Of a DNA stretch of 64,000 bases, positions 1-9,600 are shown in pieces (within the stretch, counting starts at the first letter, position 1; each line of letters starts with the position of its first letter). Under the pieces are notes generated by a model. The model saw nothing but the letters and a program-made list of their open reading frames with translations, did not search any database and was not told where the DNA came from. Position numbers and translations under genes: made by a program. The DNA comes from Mangrovimonas sp. YM274. Lineage in GTDB: Bacteria > Bacteroidota > Bacteroidia > Flavobacteriales > Flavobacteriaceae. The stretch is from NCBI RefSeq assembly GCF_030908385.1, contig NZ_CP133091.1:558001-622000 (forward strand), in the 5' to 3' direction.

Positions 1-312
1 CGCTTTTCGCTTGAAATATTCTTCGTTGTCAATAAAATAAACCTGGATACGTTCTTTAGGGATAGAGGCCACTTTGATAATCAATGGCATGTCTAAATCG
101 TTAATCACTAGGTTGATACCTGAAAGGCGTATTACTTCGTGTAATTGGTGTCTTCTTTCATTAATGTTACCATACCTAGGCATAAATATTCGTATCTGGC
201 CTCCTTGTTTGTTTACCATTTTGGGAGCTTCAAATGACATTGATGAGATCTCTGTTTCTGGTAAATATGGTACAACTTCGGAAGACACATACAATATTCG
301 CTTATCTTTCAT
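1..312 (-). CDS. glgA: Starch/glycogen synthase, N-terminal part (cut by window edge)
   Basis: The 104 visible residues begin MKDKRILYVSSEVVPYLPET and continue with KMVNKQGGQIRIFMPRYGNI. This is the start of the GT5 starch/glycogen synthase catalytic domain: a Rossmann-type first strand, the S-E-V-x-P segment, and the G-G-x-x-R-x-x-x-P-x-Y element that belongs to the ADP-glucose donor/acceptor cleft. The enzyme extends alpha-1,4-glucan chains from ADP-glucose in the cytoplasm. In Bacteroidota this gene is commonly found back to back with panC, as here. Most of the protein lies beyond the left edge, so the catalytic C-terminal half cannot be checked. The start ATG is the only in-frame candidate near the divergent promoter region. 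Confidence 0.85.
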   Translation of the reverse strand, partial: MKDKRILYVSSEVVPYLPETEISSMSFEAPKMVNKQGGQIRIFMPRYGNINERRHQLHEVIRLSGINLVINDLDMPLIIKVASIPKERIQVYFIDNEEYFKRKA

Positions 313-352
313 AAAATAGGTTCGATTTAGTAAATTAGAAATAAAAAACATG

Positions 353-399
353 CAAAATTACAAAATTTTATGCAGATTGCCAGTAAAATATTAGTTTTG
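353..399. promoter_or_regulatory. Divergent promoter region between glgA and panC
   Basis: Two copies of the Bacteroidota -7 element TAnnTTTG face away from each other. TAATTTTG is read on the reverse strand at 353-360, ahead of glgA. TAGTTTTG is read forward at 392-399, ahead of panC. No well-spaced TTG (-33) box was found for either, so these are -7 matches only. Confidence 0.45.
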
Positions 400-409
400 C
401 ACGCTGTTA

Positions 410-1273
410 ATGTTTTGTTGTCACGTGAGAATTTATTACAAATCCAGTGAGTTAAAAAGCACTGTCGAAGAATTAAAATCCCAAGGAAGAAGCATTGGAT
501 TGGTGCCTACCATGGGAGCTCTGCATCAAGGACACCTGTCCTTAACCAAGCAGGCAATGGACGAAAATGATGCCGTAGTGGTCAGCATTTTCGTGAACCC
601 TACCCAATTTAATAATCCGGAAGATCTTGAAAAATATCCAAGAATGCTGGAAACGGATGTTGAGTGTTTGAAGGAACTTAGTGAGGATATCATGGTATTT
701 GCGCCTTCTGTGGAGGATATCTATGGAACCGAGGTGACTTCAACCGCTTTTTCTTACGATGGATTGGAGCACGAAATGGAAGGGCGTTTTAGGAACGGAC
801 ATTTTGACGGAGTTGGAACCATTGTAAAACGTTTGTTTGAAATTGGACAGCCCGATAAAGCTTATTTTGGAGAAAAGGATTTTCAGCAGTTGATGATCAT
901 TAAAAAGTTGGTTGAGAAATACGAGATTCCAGTAAATGTTATAGGTTGTCCCATTTACAGGGAAGCTGATGGTTTGGCAATGAGCTCTAGAAACATTCGA
1001 TTGACACCTGCTCACAGAGAGGCTGCGCCCTTTATCTACAAAACGCTGCAGACTGCCAAAAAGAAGTTTGGCACAGAAAGTGCTAAGGCAGTTACCGAAT
1101 GGGTTGAAAACGAATTTGCGTCTAATGAATTATTGGAACTGGAATATTTCATTATTGCAGATGAGCAAACCCTAAAGACGATTACAGAAAAAACTAATAC
1201 AAATTCATATCGCGGTTTTATCGCTGTATATGCGGGTGATGTTAGGCTTATAGATAACATTGCTTTAAATTAA
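410..1273 (+). CDS. panC: Pantothenate synthetase (pantoate--beta-alanine ligase)
   Basis: This enzyme joins pantoate and beta-alanine with ATP to form pantothenate, the last step before the CoA branch. The sequence carries the class signature LVPTMGALHQGHLSL near residues 31-45 with the HxGH nucleotide-binding element, then the VVVSIFVNPTQF strand and the late GLAMSSRN motif that contains the KMSKS-like loop. Its length of 287 residues is usual for the family. The next gene, panD, makes its beta-alanine substrate and starts 12 bases downstream. The start is uncertain: ATG 410 adds MFCCH to the usual N-terminus, while GTG 425 would begin MRIYYKS, closer to relatives and better placed behind the -7 element at 392-399. 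Confidence 0.95.
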   Translation: MFCCHVRIYYKSSELKSTVEELKSQGRSIGLVPTMGALHQGHLSLTKQAMDENDAVVVSIFVNPTQFNNPEDLEKYPRMLETDVECLKELSEDIMVFAPSVEDIYGTEVTSTAFSYDGLEHEMEGRFRNGHFDGVGTIVKRLFEIGQPDKAYFGEKDFQQLMIIKKLVEKYEIPVNVIGCPIYREADGLAMSSRNIRLTPAHREAAPFIYKTLQTAKKKFGTESAKAVTEWVENEFASNELLELEYFIIADEQTLKTITEKTNTNSYRGFIAVYAGDVRLIDNIALN

Positions 1274-1285
1274 TATTTTTGCCTC

Positions 1286-1636
1286 ATGCAAATTCAAGTA
1301 GTAAAATCTAAGATTCATAGAGTTAAATGTACAGGTGCAGATCTTAATTACATTGGTAGTATTACCATTGACGAAGATCTTATGGATGCCGCTAATATTA
1401 TTCAAGGAGAGAAAGTTCAGATTGTGAATAACGATAACGGCGAGCGATTGGAAACTTATGTAATTCCTGGACCTCGTAACAGTGGTGAAATTACCTTAAA
1501 TGGAGCAGCTGCTCGTAAGGTGGCTGTTGGTGATACGTTGATTTTGATCACTTATGCCTTTATGGATATTGAAGAGGCTAAGACCTTCAAGCCCGCATTG
1601 GTGTTTCCCAACGAAGCTAATAACTTGTTAAACTAA
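1286..1636 (+). CDS. panD: Aspartate 1-decarboxylase
   Basis: PanD decarboxylates L-aspartate to beta-alanine for pantothenate synthesis and uses a pyruvoyl group made by self-cleavage. The cleavage site is visible as Y-I-G24-S25, where Ser25 becomes the pyruvoyl residue. The N-terminal segment [13 protein letters not shown] and the later [17 protein letters not shown] stretch are typical of the family. At 116 residues it is the normal length of the proenzyme. It follows panC closely and the two form an obvious operon. No PanM/PanZ-type maturation factor is visible here, which is normal for this phylum. Confidence 0.96.
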   Translation: MQIQVVKSKIHRVKCTGADLNYIGSITIDEDLMDAANIIQGEKVQIVNNDNGERLETYVIPGPRNSGEITLNGAAARKVAVGDTLILITYAFMDIEEAKTFKPALVFPNEANNLLN

Positions 1637-1645
1637 ATCCCGAGA

Positions 1646-2599
1646 TTGAATTCGAAGCTTAAAACCATCCTTAAATTAGCACTGCCATTATTGTTGGGTG
1701 TTGTTTTAGTATGGTATTCGCTGTCCAAAATTTCAATAGGGGAACTAATCTCACATTTTAAAAAGGCAAACTATTTTTGGATTGCCTTAGGAATTATTTT
1801 TGGGTTTTTTAGCCACTTGTCAAGGGCCTATCGTTGGAAGTTTTTGCTGGAACCATTGGGGTACCACCCCAAAATGCCTAATCGATTGATGGCTGTCTTT
1901 GCGGGTTACTTGGTGAATTTTACCATTCCAAGGGCAGGCGAAGTAACAAGGGCTACGGTACTTACCAATTATGAAAGCGTGCCTTTTGAAAAGGGGTTTG
2001 GAACTATAGTCTCAGAGCGAGTGGCCGATCTTGTGGTGTTGCTTCTCATTATTCTAGTGACTTTGTTTTTGGAGTTTGAATTCATTTATAATTTCTTCAT
2101 AAATAAATTTGATACCTTTAAGGTGCTTTCTGCTGCAGGTTTACTAGTTGTATTAGCCTCAGGGATGATTATCTACTTTAAAAACGGGAAATCCCAGTTT
2201 GCAATTAAGGTAAGGGCATTTGTAATAGGACTGATGGAAGGGGTGTTGAGTATTGTAAAAATGAAGAAGAAATGGGCCTTCATTGGTCATACCTTTTTTA
2301 TTTGGATTATGTACTTGTTGATGTTTTATGTCACGTCTTTGGGTATAGAAGATTTACAGCCCATCCCTTTAGCGGCTATTTTGGTAGGATTTATTTCGGC
2401 AACATTTAGTATTGCAGCTACAAATGGGGGGATTGGTTCGTATCCAGAAGCGGTGGTTTTGGCTTTCATGCTGTTTGCGCTGCCAGAAGACTCCAGTAGG
2501 GCATTTGGGTGGATTATGTGGTCCACACAAACCTTAATGCTTACACTTTTGGGAGGAATGTCTTTAATTTGCCTTCCAATCTATAATAGAACCAAATAA
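1646..2599 (+). CDS. Lysylphosphatidylglycerol synthase TM-like (UPF0104/YbhN) membrane protein
   Basis: A 317-residue integral membrane protein with about eight hydrophobic segments. It has the features of the LPG_synthase_TM/UPF0104 flippase-like family: the SHLSRAYRWKFLLEPLG segment near residue 55, the N-F-T-I-P-R-A-G-E-V-T-R-A motif after the second helix, the S-E-R-V-A-D-L segment, and the late NGGIGSYPEAVVL motif. The aminoacyl-transfer domain of MprF is absent, so lipid aminoacylation is not expected; flipping or transport of a lipid-linked substrate is a family-level inference. Translation begins at a TTG ten bases after the panD stop, because no ATG fits the first helix. It is probably cotranscribed with panCD. 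Confidence 0.82.
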   Translation: MNSKLKTILKLALPLLLGVVLVWYSLSKISIGELISHFKKANYFWIALGIIFGFFSHLSRAYRWKFLLEPLGYHPKMPNRLMAVFAGYLVNFTIPRAGEVTRATVLTNYESVPFEKGFGTIVSERVADLVVLLLIILVTLFLEFEFIYNFFINKFDTFKVLSAAGLLVVLASGMIIYFKNGKSQFAIKVRAFVIGLMEGVLSIVKMKKKWAFIGHTFFIWIMYLLMFYVTSLGIEDLQPIPLAAILVGFISATFSIAATNGGIGSYPEAVVLAFMLFALPEDSSRAFGWIMWSTQTLMLTLLGGMSLICLPIYNRTK

Positions 2600-2638
2600 T
2601 TTTATAAATTGCCGTAACAATATAAACGAAGAAAAATT

Positions 2639-3781
2639 ATGCATAAGTTTTTCACGCTTTTGGTATTTGTTTTGGGCTTTCAGGTTTTGCATTCCCAAGT
2701 GCTGTTCGAAACGATGGAGTCATCCATTTTAGGGGAGACTAGGGAATTAAAAATTCAGTTGCCTTCCAATTACAACCCTGAAGACAAAACAGAGTATCCA
2801 CTTATCATTGTATTTGATGGGGATTATCTTTTTGAACCAGTAATTGGTAATGTTAATTACCAGTCTTATTGGGGAGAAATGCCAAAGTGTATTGTAGTAG
2901 GGATTAACCAAGCGTCAAGTAGGGAGATAGACTTCTTTTACGATGATGAAACCTACTTTCCTGCTCATGAAGGAGCACGTTTTTTTGAGTTTGTTGGGGT
3001 AGAGTTGATCCCGTATATTGAGAGTAAGTTTAAAGCGTCAAAATTCAGAATTGGGGTAGGACATAACTTAAGCGCTAATTTTATGAACTATTATGTGTTT
3101 AAGGAATTCCCGATTTTTAGAGCCTTTGTGGAATTTAGCCCTGATTTGGCTCCGGAAATGGCTAATCGTTTGGAGCAGCGTTTGAATAACATTCCTATTG
3201 ACACCTTCTTTTATTTGGCGACTGCCGAGAATGATTTGGGCAACTTAAACGAGAGTATTGTCAATCTTGATAGAACGATAAGTGCTATTGAAAATCCAAA
3301 ATTGCATTACAGGTTTGATAATTTTGATGATGCCAATCACTATTCATTGGTAGGGCTTGCCATACCAAAGGCCATGAATCAGATATTTTCCTTATACAAG
3401 CCAATCAATAAAAAGGAATATTCCGAAAAGGTACTTACTTATGAAGGGTCTCCTTACGAGTATTTAATGAAAAAATACGAGGATATTGAATTGTTTTATG
3501 GTTTTGAGAAAAAGGTTGTGGAAATAGATTTAAAGGCTATTTCGGCAGCCTCTAAGAAAAAAGGAGATATGGAATCTTTGAAAAATGTCTCTAAATTGGC
3601 CAAAAAAGAATATCCGGATTCCATGATAAGTGCTTATTATCAAGGCATGTATTATGAAGAAGAAGGTAACTTAAAGAAGGCCCTGCAATACTACCAATCA
3701 GGCCTGATGTTAAATGAGTCTGAGTACATTGACAAGGATATGTTATTGGAAAAGGTTTACAGTATTAAAGACCAAAATTAA
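2639..3781 (+). CDS. Secreted esterase-fold protein with C-terminal TPR, nucleophile Ser replaced (copy 1)
   Basis: This 380-residue protein has a signal peptide (about residues 1-19, ending HSQ) and an alpha/beta-hydrolase domain of the esterase D (PF00756) type: RELKIQLPSNY, the YPLIIVFDGDYLF strand, and a late ANHYSLVG segment where the catalytic His would lie. The nucleophile elbow, normally G-H-S-x-G, reads G141-H-N143-L-S, so the catalytic Ser is Asn. The C-terminal 70 residues look like tetratricopeptide repeats (SAYYQGMYYEEEGNLKKALQ). A close paralogue follows directly. Catalytic activity is doubtful; a binding or scaffolding role in the envelope is an inference. Confidence 0.75.
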   Translation: MHKFFTLLVFVLGFQVLHSQVLFETMESSILGETRELKIQLPSNYNPEDKTEYPLIIVFDGDYLFEPVIGNVNYQSYWGEMPKCIVVGINQASSREIDFFYDDETYFPAHEGARFFEFVGVELIPYIESKFKASKFRIGVGHNLSANFMNYYVFKEFPIFRAFVEFSPDLAPEMANRLEQRLNNIPIDTFFYLATAENDLGNLNESIVNLDRTISAIENPKLHYRFDNFDDANHYSLVGLAIPKAMNQIFSLYKPINKKEYSEKVLTYEGSPYEYLMKKYEDIELFYGFEKKVVEIDLKAISAASKKKGDMESLKNVSKLAKKEYPDSMISAYYQGMYYEEEGNLKKALQYYQSGLMLNESEYIDKDMLLEKVYSIKDQN

Positions 3782-3824
3782 TACAAATAGTTGCATTTCG
3801 TCGATTTTTTTTAGCAGGTTAACT

Positions 3825-3832
3825 TATTTTTG
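3825..3832 (+). promoter_or_regulatory. -7 element match before esterase-fold copy 2
   Basis: TATTTTTG fits the Bacteroidota -7 consensus TAnnTTTG and lies 33 bases before the start codon at 3865. No TTG box sits at the usual 17-23 base spacing, so support is partial. Confidence 0.35.
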
Positions 3833-3864
3833 GTATGTTTACTATTCTAAACTAAACCTACTAA

Positions 3865-5037
3865 ATGATGAATAGAAATCTACTTTTTGTCTTAGCACTA
3901 CTTGCCTTTAGTGTTAGTTTTGCCCAGGTTACACGAGAAAAGTTTCAGTCCAGAAAACTAAATACTACTCGAGAAATAAAAATTAAATTGCCAGCAGGCT
4001 ATGATCCAAGTTCGCCGTTAAAGCACCCTGTAATTGTGGTGTTTGATGGCGATTATCTTTTTGAGGCGGTTGCTGGTCAGGTTGCTTTTCAAACGTATTT
4101 CGATGAAATGCCAAAATCCATTATTGTAGGGATTGAGCAGGGAAAGCAAAGGTTCTATGACAGTTATTACGATGAAGTAACTGGTATGCCAATAGAATCT
4201 GGGGAGCGCTTCTATAGATTTGTTTCCGAGGAATTGCTGCCATACATAGATGGCAAGTTTAATACCAGTAAATTTAGAGTGGCAGTTGGGCATAATGTAA
4301 TGGGTAACTTTATTAATTCTTTTCTGTTAAGTGCAGATCCAATGTTTCATGCTTATGTGAATTTAAGCCCAGACTTTAAAGGTGAAATGAAAGAAAATGT
4401 CGTGTCTCGATTAAAGTGGATTGATGAGGATATTTTCTATTACATGGTAACAAGCGATCATGATTTATCTTCCTTAAAAGGCAATATTCGTGAGGTTGAT
4501 GCTAATTTAAAAGGGGCTAAGAACAATTCGCTTACCTATTATTTTGATGAGTTCAAAGGCGATACGCACTACATGTTGGTTACGGGGGGTATTTCAAAAG
4601 CTTTGGATAAAATTTTTGAGCTTTACAAGCCATTGGATGAAAAGGAACTCAAAGAGAAAGTGTTCCCTTACGAAGGAACCTTGGATCGATATATTGTAGA
4701 TAGATACGAGAGAATTGAAGATCTTTTTGGAATCTATAAGCCAATTAGTGAAGAGGAATTTGAGAAAATTGTACAGGTGGCCGAAGAGCGTAAAGACATC
4801 GAGTCTTTAGAAAAAATTGGGAAGTTGGCAAATAAGCAGGATCCAAACTCTTCTTTAGGAACTTATTATTTGGCACTATATGCTGAAAAAATAGGGAAAA
4901 CTAAAAAGGCGGTTAAATTATATGAAAGTGCTTTGGAGCTAAATGAAATGGCTCATATAGATAAAGATTTTATTTTGTCGAAAGTAGAAGATTTAAAGTT
5001 TGCTGCTGAAGAAGTCGAAGAAGAAGCAGACAACTAA
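3865..5037 (+). CDS. Secreted esterase-fold protein with C-terminal TPR, nucleophile Ser replaced (copy 2)
   Basis: Tandem paralogue of the preceding gene (390 residues) with the same order of parts: signal peptide ending SFAQ near residue 21, esterase D-like fold with HPVIVVFDGDYLFEAV, a possible catalytic His in GDTHYMLV, then helical TPR-like repeats (GTYYLALYAEKIGKTKKAVK) and an acidic Glu-rich tail. Its nucleophile elbow reads G142-H-N144-V-M-G, again Asn instead of Ser. The shared replacement in two diverged copies argues for selection rather than a sequencing error. The start could be either of two adjacent Met codons. Confidence 0.75.
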   Translation: MMNRNLLFVLALLAFSVSFAQVTREKFQSRKLNTTREIKIKLPAGYDPSSPLKHPVIVVFDGDYLFEAVAGQVAFQTYFDEMPKSIIVGIEQGKQRFYDSYYDEVTGMPIESGERFYRFVSEELLPYIDGKFNTSKFRVAVGHNVMGNFINSFLLSADPMFHAYVNLSPDFKGEMKENVVSRLKWIDEDIFYYMVTSDHDLSSLKGNIREVDANLKGAKNNSLTYYFDEFKGDTHYMLVTGGISKALDKIFELYKPLDEKELKEKVFPYEGTLDRYIVDRYERIEDLFGIYKPISEEEFEKIVQVAEERKDIESLEKIGKLANKQDPNSSLGTYYLALYAEKIGKTKKAVKLYESALELNEMAHIDKDFILSKVEDLKFAAEEVEEEADN

Positions 5038-5073
5038 ACAAATAAAGAAATACCAATCAGTCAATTATTCTGC

Positions 5074-5109
5074 AGTCCCCAATGCTAATGTGTTGGGGAC
5101 TATTTTTTT
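5074..5109 (+). terminator. Rho-independent terminator after the esterase-fold pair
   Basis: A nine-base inverted repeat (AGTCCCCAA at 5074-5082 with its complement at 5093-5101) is followed directly by a run of seven T. Confidence 0.85.
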
Positions 5110-5147
5110 GAGTTAATTATTCCTTATTTTAGCCTAAATTTTAGAAT

Positions 5148-6509
5148 ATGGCCAAAGTAAAAACAACATTCTATTGTCAAAATTGTGGAACGCAATATTC
5201 CAAGTGGCAAGGGCAGTGTACAGCTTGCAAAGAGTGGAACACCATTGCAGAAGAAGTGTTGCAAACTCCAGAAAAGAGTGGATGGAAAACACCGGATTCA
5301 ACTTCTGTTAAACGTGTGGCAAAACCTTTGCTCATAAATGAAATTGATGCTTCTCAAGATGCTCGGATAGATGTTGTGGATAAAGAATTTAATAGAGTAC
5401 TGGGAGGTGGTTTAGTGCCAGGGTCTTTAACACTTTTGGGAGGGGAGCCTGGAATTGGAAAAAGTACATTGTTACTACAAATGGCTTTGCGATTGCCTTA
5501 TAAAACACTTTATGTATCTGGTGAGGAAAGTCAAAAGCAGATAAAAATGCGTGCCGAACGCATCAATCCAGTCGCTAGTAATTGTTATATTTTAACGGAA
5601 ACCAAAACCCAAAATATCTTTAAGCAGATTGAAGATTTGCAACCGGATGTGGTGGTGGTGGATTCTATTCAAACACTGCATAGTGATTATATTGAATCCT
5701 CTGCGGGTAGTATTTCCCAAATTAAGGAATGTACTACTGAACTTATCAAATTCGCCAAAGAAACGGCAACCCCGGTAATTCTTGTTGGTCACATTACCAA
5801 AGATGGACACATTGCTGGGCCTAAAATTTTAGAGCATATGGTGGATACGGTGTTGCAGTTTGAGGGAGACCGAAACCATGTGTTTAGAATTTTGCGAGCC
5901 AATAAAAACCGTTTTGGATCCACTAACGAATTGGGGATTTATGAAATGCAGGGAGCAGGTTTAAGGGAGGTTAGTAATCCATCGGAAATTCTTATTTCTA
6001 GAAAAGATGATGAACTCTCTGGGAATGCCGTGGCAGCCACTTTGGAAGGGATGCGTCCTTTGATGATCGAAGTTCAGGCTTTGGTGAGTACGGCGGTTTA
6101 TGGAACACCGCAGCGTAGTGCCACGGGGTTTAATGCCAAACGTCTCAACATGTTGTTGGCAGTGTTGGAAAAACGTGCCGGTTTTAGGTTGGGAGCCAAA
6201 GACGTATTCTTAAATATCACGGGAGGAATTACCGTTGACGATCCCGCAATCGACCTTGGGGTCGTGGCGGCTATCCTGTCATCAAATGAAGATGAAGCTT
6301 TACCAAAAGATTATTGTTTTGCTGCCGAGGTTGGTCTCTCTGGTGAAATCAGACCGGTTCAGCGAGTTGAACAGCGTATTTTAGAAGCTGAGAAACTAGG
6401 GTTTTCAACCATTTTTGTGTCCAAATACAATAAAATATCACTCAAAAAAACAACTATTAAAATTCAAATGATTTCTAAAATTGAAGACTTGGTAGGCTTT
6501 ATTGTATAA
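5148..6509 (+). CDS. radA: DNA repair protein RadA
   Basis: RadA (Sms) is a RecA-like ATPase that drives branch migration of recombination intermediates. Visible parts, in order: an N-terminal C4 zinc finger (C10, C13, C24, C27), the Walker A motif GEPGIGKST (99-107), Walker B around PDVVVVDSIQT (166-176), the RadA-specific KNRFG motif (253-257), and a C-terminal Lon-protease-like domain ending in the DPAIDLGVVAAILSS segment. The length of 453 residues is standard. It stands alone between two intergenic regions, in the position after the pan genes that is common in flavobacteria. Confidence 0.97.
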   Translation: MAKVKTTFYCQNCGTQYSKWQGQCTACKEWNTIAEEVLQTPEKSGWKTPDSTSVKRVAKPLLINEIDASQDARIDVVDKEFNRVLGGGLVPGSLTLLGGEPGIGKSTLLLQMALRLPYKTLYVSGEESQKQIKMRAERINPVASNCYILTETKTQNIFKQIEDLQPDVVVVDSIQTLHSDYIESSAGSISQIKECTTELIKFAKETATPVILVGHITKDGHIAGPKILEHMVDTVLQFEGDRNHVFRILRANKNRFGSTNELGIYEMQGAGLREVSNPSEILISRKDDELSGNAVAATLEGMRPLMIEVQALVSTAVYGTPQRSATGFNAKRLNMLLAVLEKRAGFRLGAKDVFLNITGGITVDDPAIDLGVVAAILSSNEDEALPKDYCFAAEVGLSGEIRPVQRVEQRILEAEKLGFSTIFVSKYNKISLKKTTIKIQMISKIEDLVGFIV

Positions 6510-6602
6510 GACCTGTGTGTTAAGTGACCATTTTCCTCCAATTTACACCACTATTTCTCTAAAAATCATTAATTTCGCAGGTCCAAAAGAATTAATGACA
6601 AT

Positions 6603-9600
6603 ATGAGTACGAAATTCCCTGAATACAAAGGTCTTGACTTACCTAAAGTAGCCGATGAAATGTTGGCCTATTGGAAAGAACATTCCATTTTTGAAAAAAG
6701 TGTCACGTCTCGAGATAACGCAAAGCCTTTTGTGTTTTTTGAAGGGCCTCCGTCGGCAAATGGTCTTCCTGGAGTGCACCACGTATTGGCACGTGCTATC
6801 AAGGATATCTTTCCTCGCTACAAAACCATGAAAGGGTTTCAGGTAAAAAGAAAGGCTGGATGGGATACTCATGGACTTCCTATTGAACTGGGTGTTGAAA
6901 AGGAATTAGGAATTACCAAAGAAGATATTGGAAAAACTATTTCGGTAGAAGATTATAATGCCGCTTGTCGTAAAGCGGTAATGCGCTATACGGATGTGTG
7001 GAACGATCTTACCGAAAAAATGGGGTATTGGGTAGATATGGATGACCCCTACATCACCTACGAGCCAAAATACATGGAAAGTGTATGGTGGTTGTTGAAA
7101 GAAATTTACAATAAGAATTTATTATATAAAGGCTATACTATTCAGCCATATTCGCCTAAGGCAGGAACTGGTTTGAGTTCTCATGAGCTAAACCAGCCGG
7201 GGACTTATCAAGATGTTACCGATACGACGGTAGTTGCACAATTCAAGGCGAAACAAGAAACTTTGCCAGAGTTTTTGCAAAACGAAGGAGATATTCATTT
7301 TTTGGCTTGGACGACCACTCCTTGGACTTTGCCAAGTAACACAGCTTTAACCGTTGGGCCAAAAATTGACTATGTGTTGATTGAAACGTTTAATCAATAC
7401 ACTTTTGAGCCAATTAAAGTGGTGGTTGGAAAACCATTGGTTGGAAAACAGTTTTCTGGAAAGTATGCTTTAGCGGAGTCACAAGCTGATATTGATAATT
7501 ATTCAAAAGAAAATAAAAAGATTCCTTATCGTGTGATTAAGGAATTCAAAGGAGCAGATTTAGTAGGGATTACCTATGAGCAATTATTGCCTTACGCGTT
7601 GCCACATAACAATCCTGAGAATGCCTTTAGGGTGATTTCTGGAGATTTCGTGACCACGGAAGATGGTACTGGAATTGTTCACACCGCGCCAACTTTTGGT
7701 GCCGATGATGCCCTGGTAGCAAAACAAGCGACTCCAGAAGTGCCACCAATGTTGGTGATGGACGATCAAGGGAATTTGGTGCCTTTGGTAGACTTACAAG
7801 GGAAGTTCAGACCAGAAATGGGAGAGCATGCAGGGAAATATGTGAAGAACGAATATTATGCCGATGGTGAAGCTCCTGAGCGCTCTGTAGATGTTGAGAT
7901 CGCCATCCGTTTGAAAGAAGAGAATAAAGCCTTTAAGGTTGAGAAATACAAACACAGCTACCCTAACTGTTGGAGAACCGATAAACCAATCTTGTATTAT
8001 CCTTTGGATTCTTGGTTTATCAAGGTGACCGATGTGAAGGAACGTATGTTTGAATTGAACGAAACCATTAACTGGAAACCTAAAGCTACAGGAACAGGAC
8101 GTTTCGGAAATTGGTTGGCAAATGCCAATGATTGGAACCTGTCACGTTCTCGTTATTGGGGAATTCCATTGCCAATTTGGAGAACTGAAGATGGCAAGGA
8201 AGAAATCTGTATTGGTTCCGTAGAAGAATTAAAAGCAGAAATGCAACGTGCTATTGACGCAGGCGTTTTGGCGGAAGATATTTTCAAGGATTTTGAAGTA
8301 GGTAACAACGATGATGCTAACTATGCAAAATTAGATTTACATAAAAACATTGTGGACCAAATCACTTTGGTGTCGGCTTCAGGAAAGCCAATGAAGCGTG
8401 AAAGTGACTTGATAGATGTTTGGTTTGATTCTGGGTCGATGCCTTATGCACAGTGGCACTATCCTTTTGAAAATAAAGAGAAAATTGATGCACATACCTC
8501 TTTCCCTGCCGATTTTATTGCAGAAGGTGTAGACCAAACGCGTGGATGGTTCTATACCCTTCATGCCATTGCAACGATGGTGTTTGATTCGGTGGCTTAT
8601 AAGAATGTGGTGTCCAACGGACTTGTGTTGGATAAAAACGGACAAAAAATGTCCAAGCGCTTGGGGAATGCCGTAGATCCATTTGAAACCTTGTCCAATT
8701 ATGGAGCCGATGCGACACGTTGGTACATGATTTCCAATGCGAATCCTTGGGATAACTTAAAATTTGACCTTGAAGGTGTAGAAGAGGTAAAGCGTAAATT
8801 CTTCGGTACCCTATACAATACCTATTCTTTCTTTACTTTATATACCAATTTGGACAACTTCACCTATAGTGAGGCGGATATTCCTTTGGAAGAAAGACCG
8901 GAGATTGATCGTTGGATTTTATCTGAATTACACACATTGATTCAAAAAGTTGATGAGTACTATGCCGAATACGAACCTACAAAAGCGGCTAGAGCAATTT
9001 CAGACTTCACACAGGATTACTTGAGTAACTGGTATGTGCGTTTAAGTAGAAGACGTTTCTGGAAGGGGGATTACCAATCCGATAAGATTTCAGCTTACCA
9101 AACCTTGTACACCTGTATGGTAACCTTGGCGAAACTTGGAGCGCCGATTGCGCCATTCTACATGGATAAAATTTACCAGGATTTAACAAAGGTGACACAA
9201 AAAGAAAACTTTGAAAGTGTACATTTGGCCGAGTTCCCTGTAAGCGATCCTGCTTTTATTGATAAAGAATTGGAGCGTAAAATGGAAAGCGCCCAAACCA
9301 TTTCATCGTTGGTCTTGTCCTTACGTGCCAAGGAAAAGATAAAAGTGCGTCAGCCGTTGCAAAAAATCATGGTTCCTGTGAACAGTGAACAACAAAAAGC
9401 TGAGATTTTGGCGGTTGCAGATTTGATTGCTTCAGAAGTAAACGTTAAGGAAATTGAGGTTTTGGAAGATGCTTCTGAGATTTTGGTGAAGCAGATTAAG
9501 CCAAATTTCAAGGTTTTAGGTCCTCGTTTTGGAAAAGATATGAAATCCATCGCTCAGATTATCAGCGGATTTACATCTGAAGACATAAAAAAAATGGAGC

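Noticed and set aside
74-319. Open frame opposite the starch/glycogen synthase start
   Set aside because: It is the shadow of the glgA reading frame, which has clear family motifs on the other strand.
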